Source: Nitzschia sp. DOCU1 (taxonomy: Eukaryota > Bacillariophyta > Bacillariophyceae > Bacillariales > Bacillariaceae). From it: a stretch of DNA of 16,848 nucleotides. Position 1 is the stretch's first letter. Every line of letters starts with the position of its first letter. The stretch covers positions 1 through 16,848 of the forward strand of contig CATOAN010000042.1 of the NCBI GenBank assembly GCA_951394045.1, given 5' to 3'. Made by a program: the position numbers and the translations under genes. Under the pieces are notes generated by a model that was not told where the DNA came from, did no database searches, and saw nothing but the letters and a program-made list of their open reading frames with translations. This document shows positions 15,542 through 16,848 of the stretch, piece by piece.

Positions 15542-16848
<1,307 letters not shown>

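Overview
The window looks like nuclear DNA of a eukaryotic microalga, most likely a diatom (inference). Coding regions are compact and on both strands. The introns that can be placed are short GT-AG introns of 73, 74, 85 and 97 nt. The gene content also fits: a kinesin-13, an HCNGP/SAP30BP-like protein, ShKT-containing prolyl 4-hydroxylases and type II membrane glycosyl- and sulfotransferases. I see no bacterial operon structure, rRNA, tRNA or CRISPR array.

Layout. The left edge (1-1.5 kb) holds two divergent genes: a small coiled-coil protein on the minus strand and an HCNGP-like nuclear protein on the plus strand. From about 2.2 to 14.1 kb lies an accessory island. It contains sulfotransferase A (2414-3790), its paralogue B fused in frame to a prolyl 4-hydroxylase (4465-6241, one intron), a doubtful acidic ORF (6699-7103), an intact IS630/Tc1-mariner-type transposase (7257-8459, minus), about 1.6 kb of repeat-rich non-coding DNA, a GT32/A4GALT-like alpha-1,4-glycosyltransferase (10113-11367, one intron), a broken duplicate of the 3' end of gene B (11471-12008), and a secreted double-ShKT prolyl 4-hydroxylase C (12457-14093, one intron). 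The right edge holds a four-pass membrane protein (14699-15313, plus) and the 3' part of a kinesin-13 gene (minus, cut by the window end).

How the genes may work together. Four of the five recognisable enzymes in the island (A, B, GT, C) are predicted to enter the secretory pathway. Together they offer proline hydroxylation, glycosyl transfer and sulfation. The gene B product carries the sulfotransferase and hydroxylase domains in one Golgi-type protein. I infer a cluster that modifies a hydroxyproline-rich, sulfated, glycosylated extracellular or cell-wall protein; the substrate is not visible in the window. The P4H modules of B and C share a distinctive linker, and a third, decayed P4H fragment lies between them. 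The island has therefore grown by local duplication, domain fusion and transposon activity.
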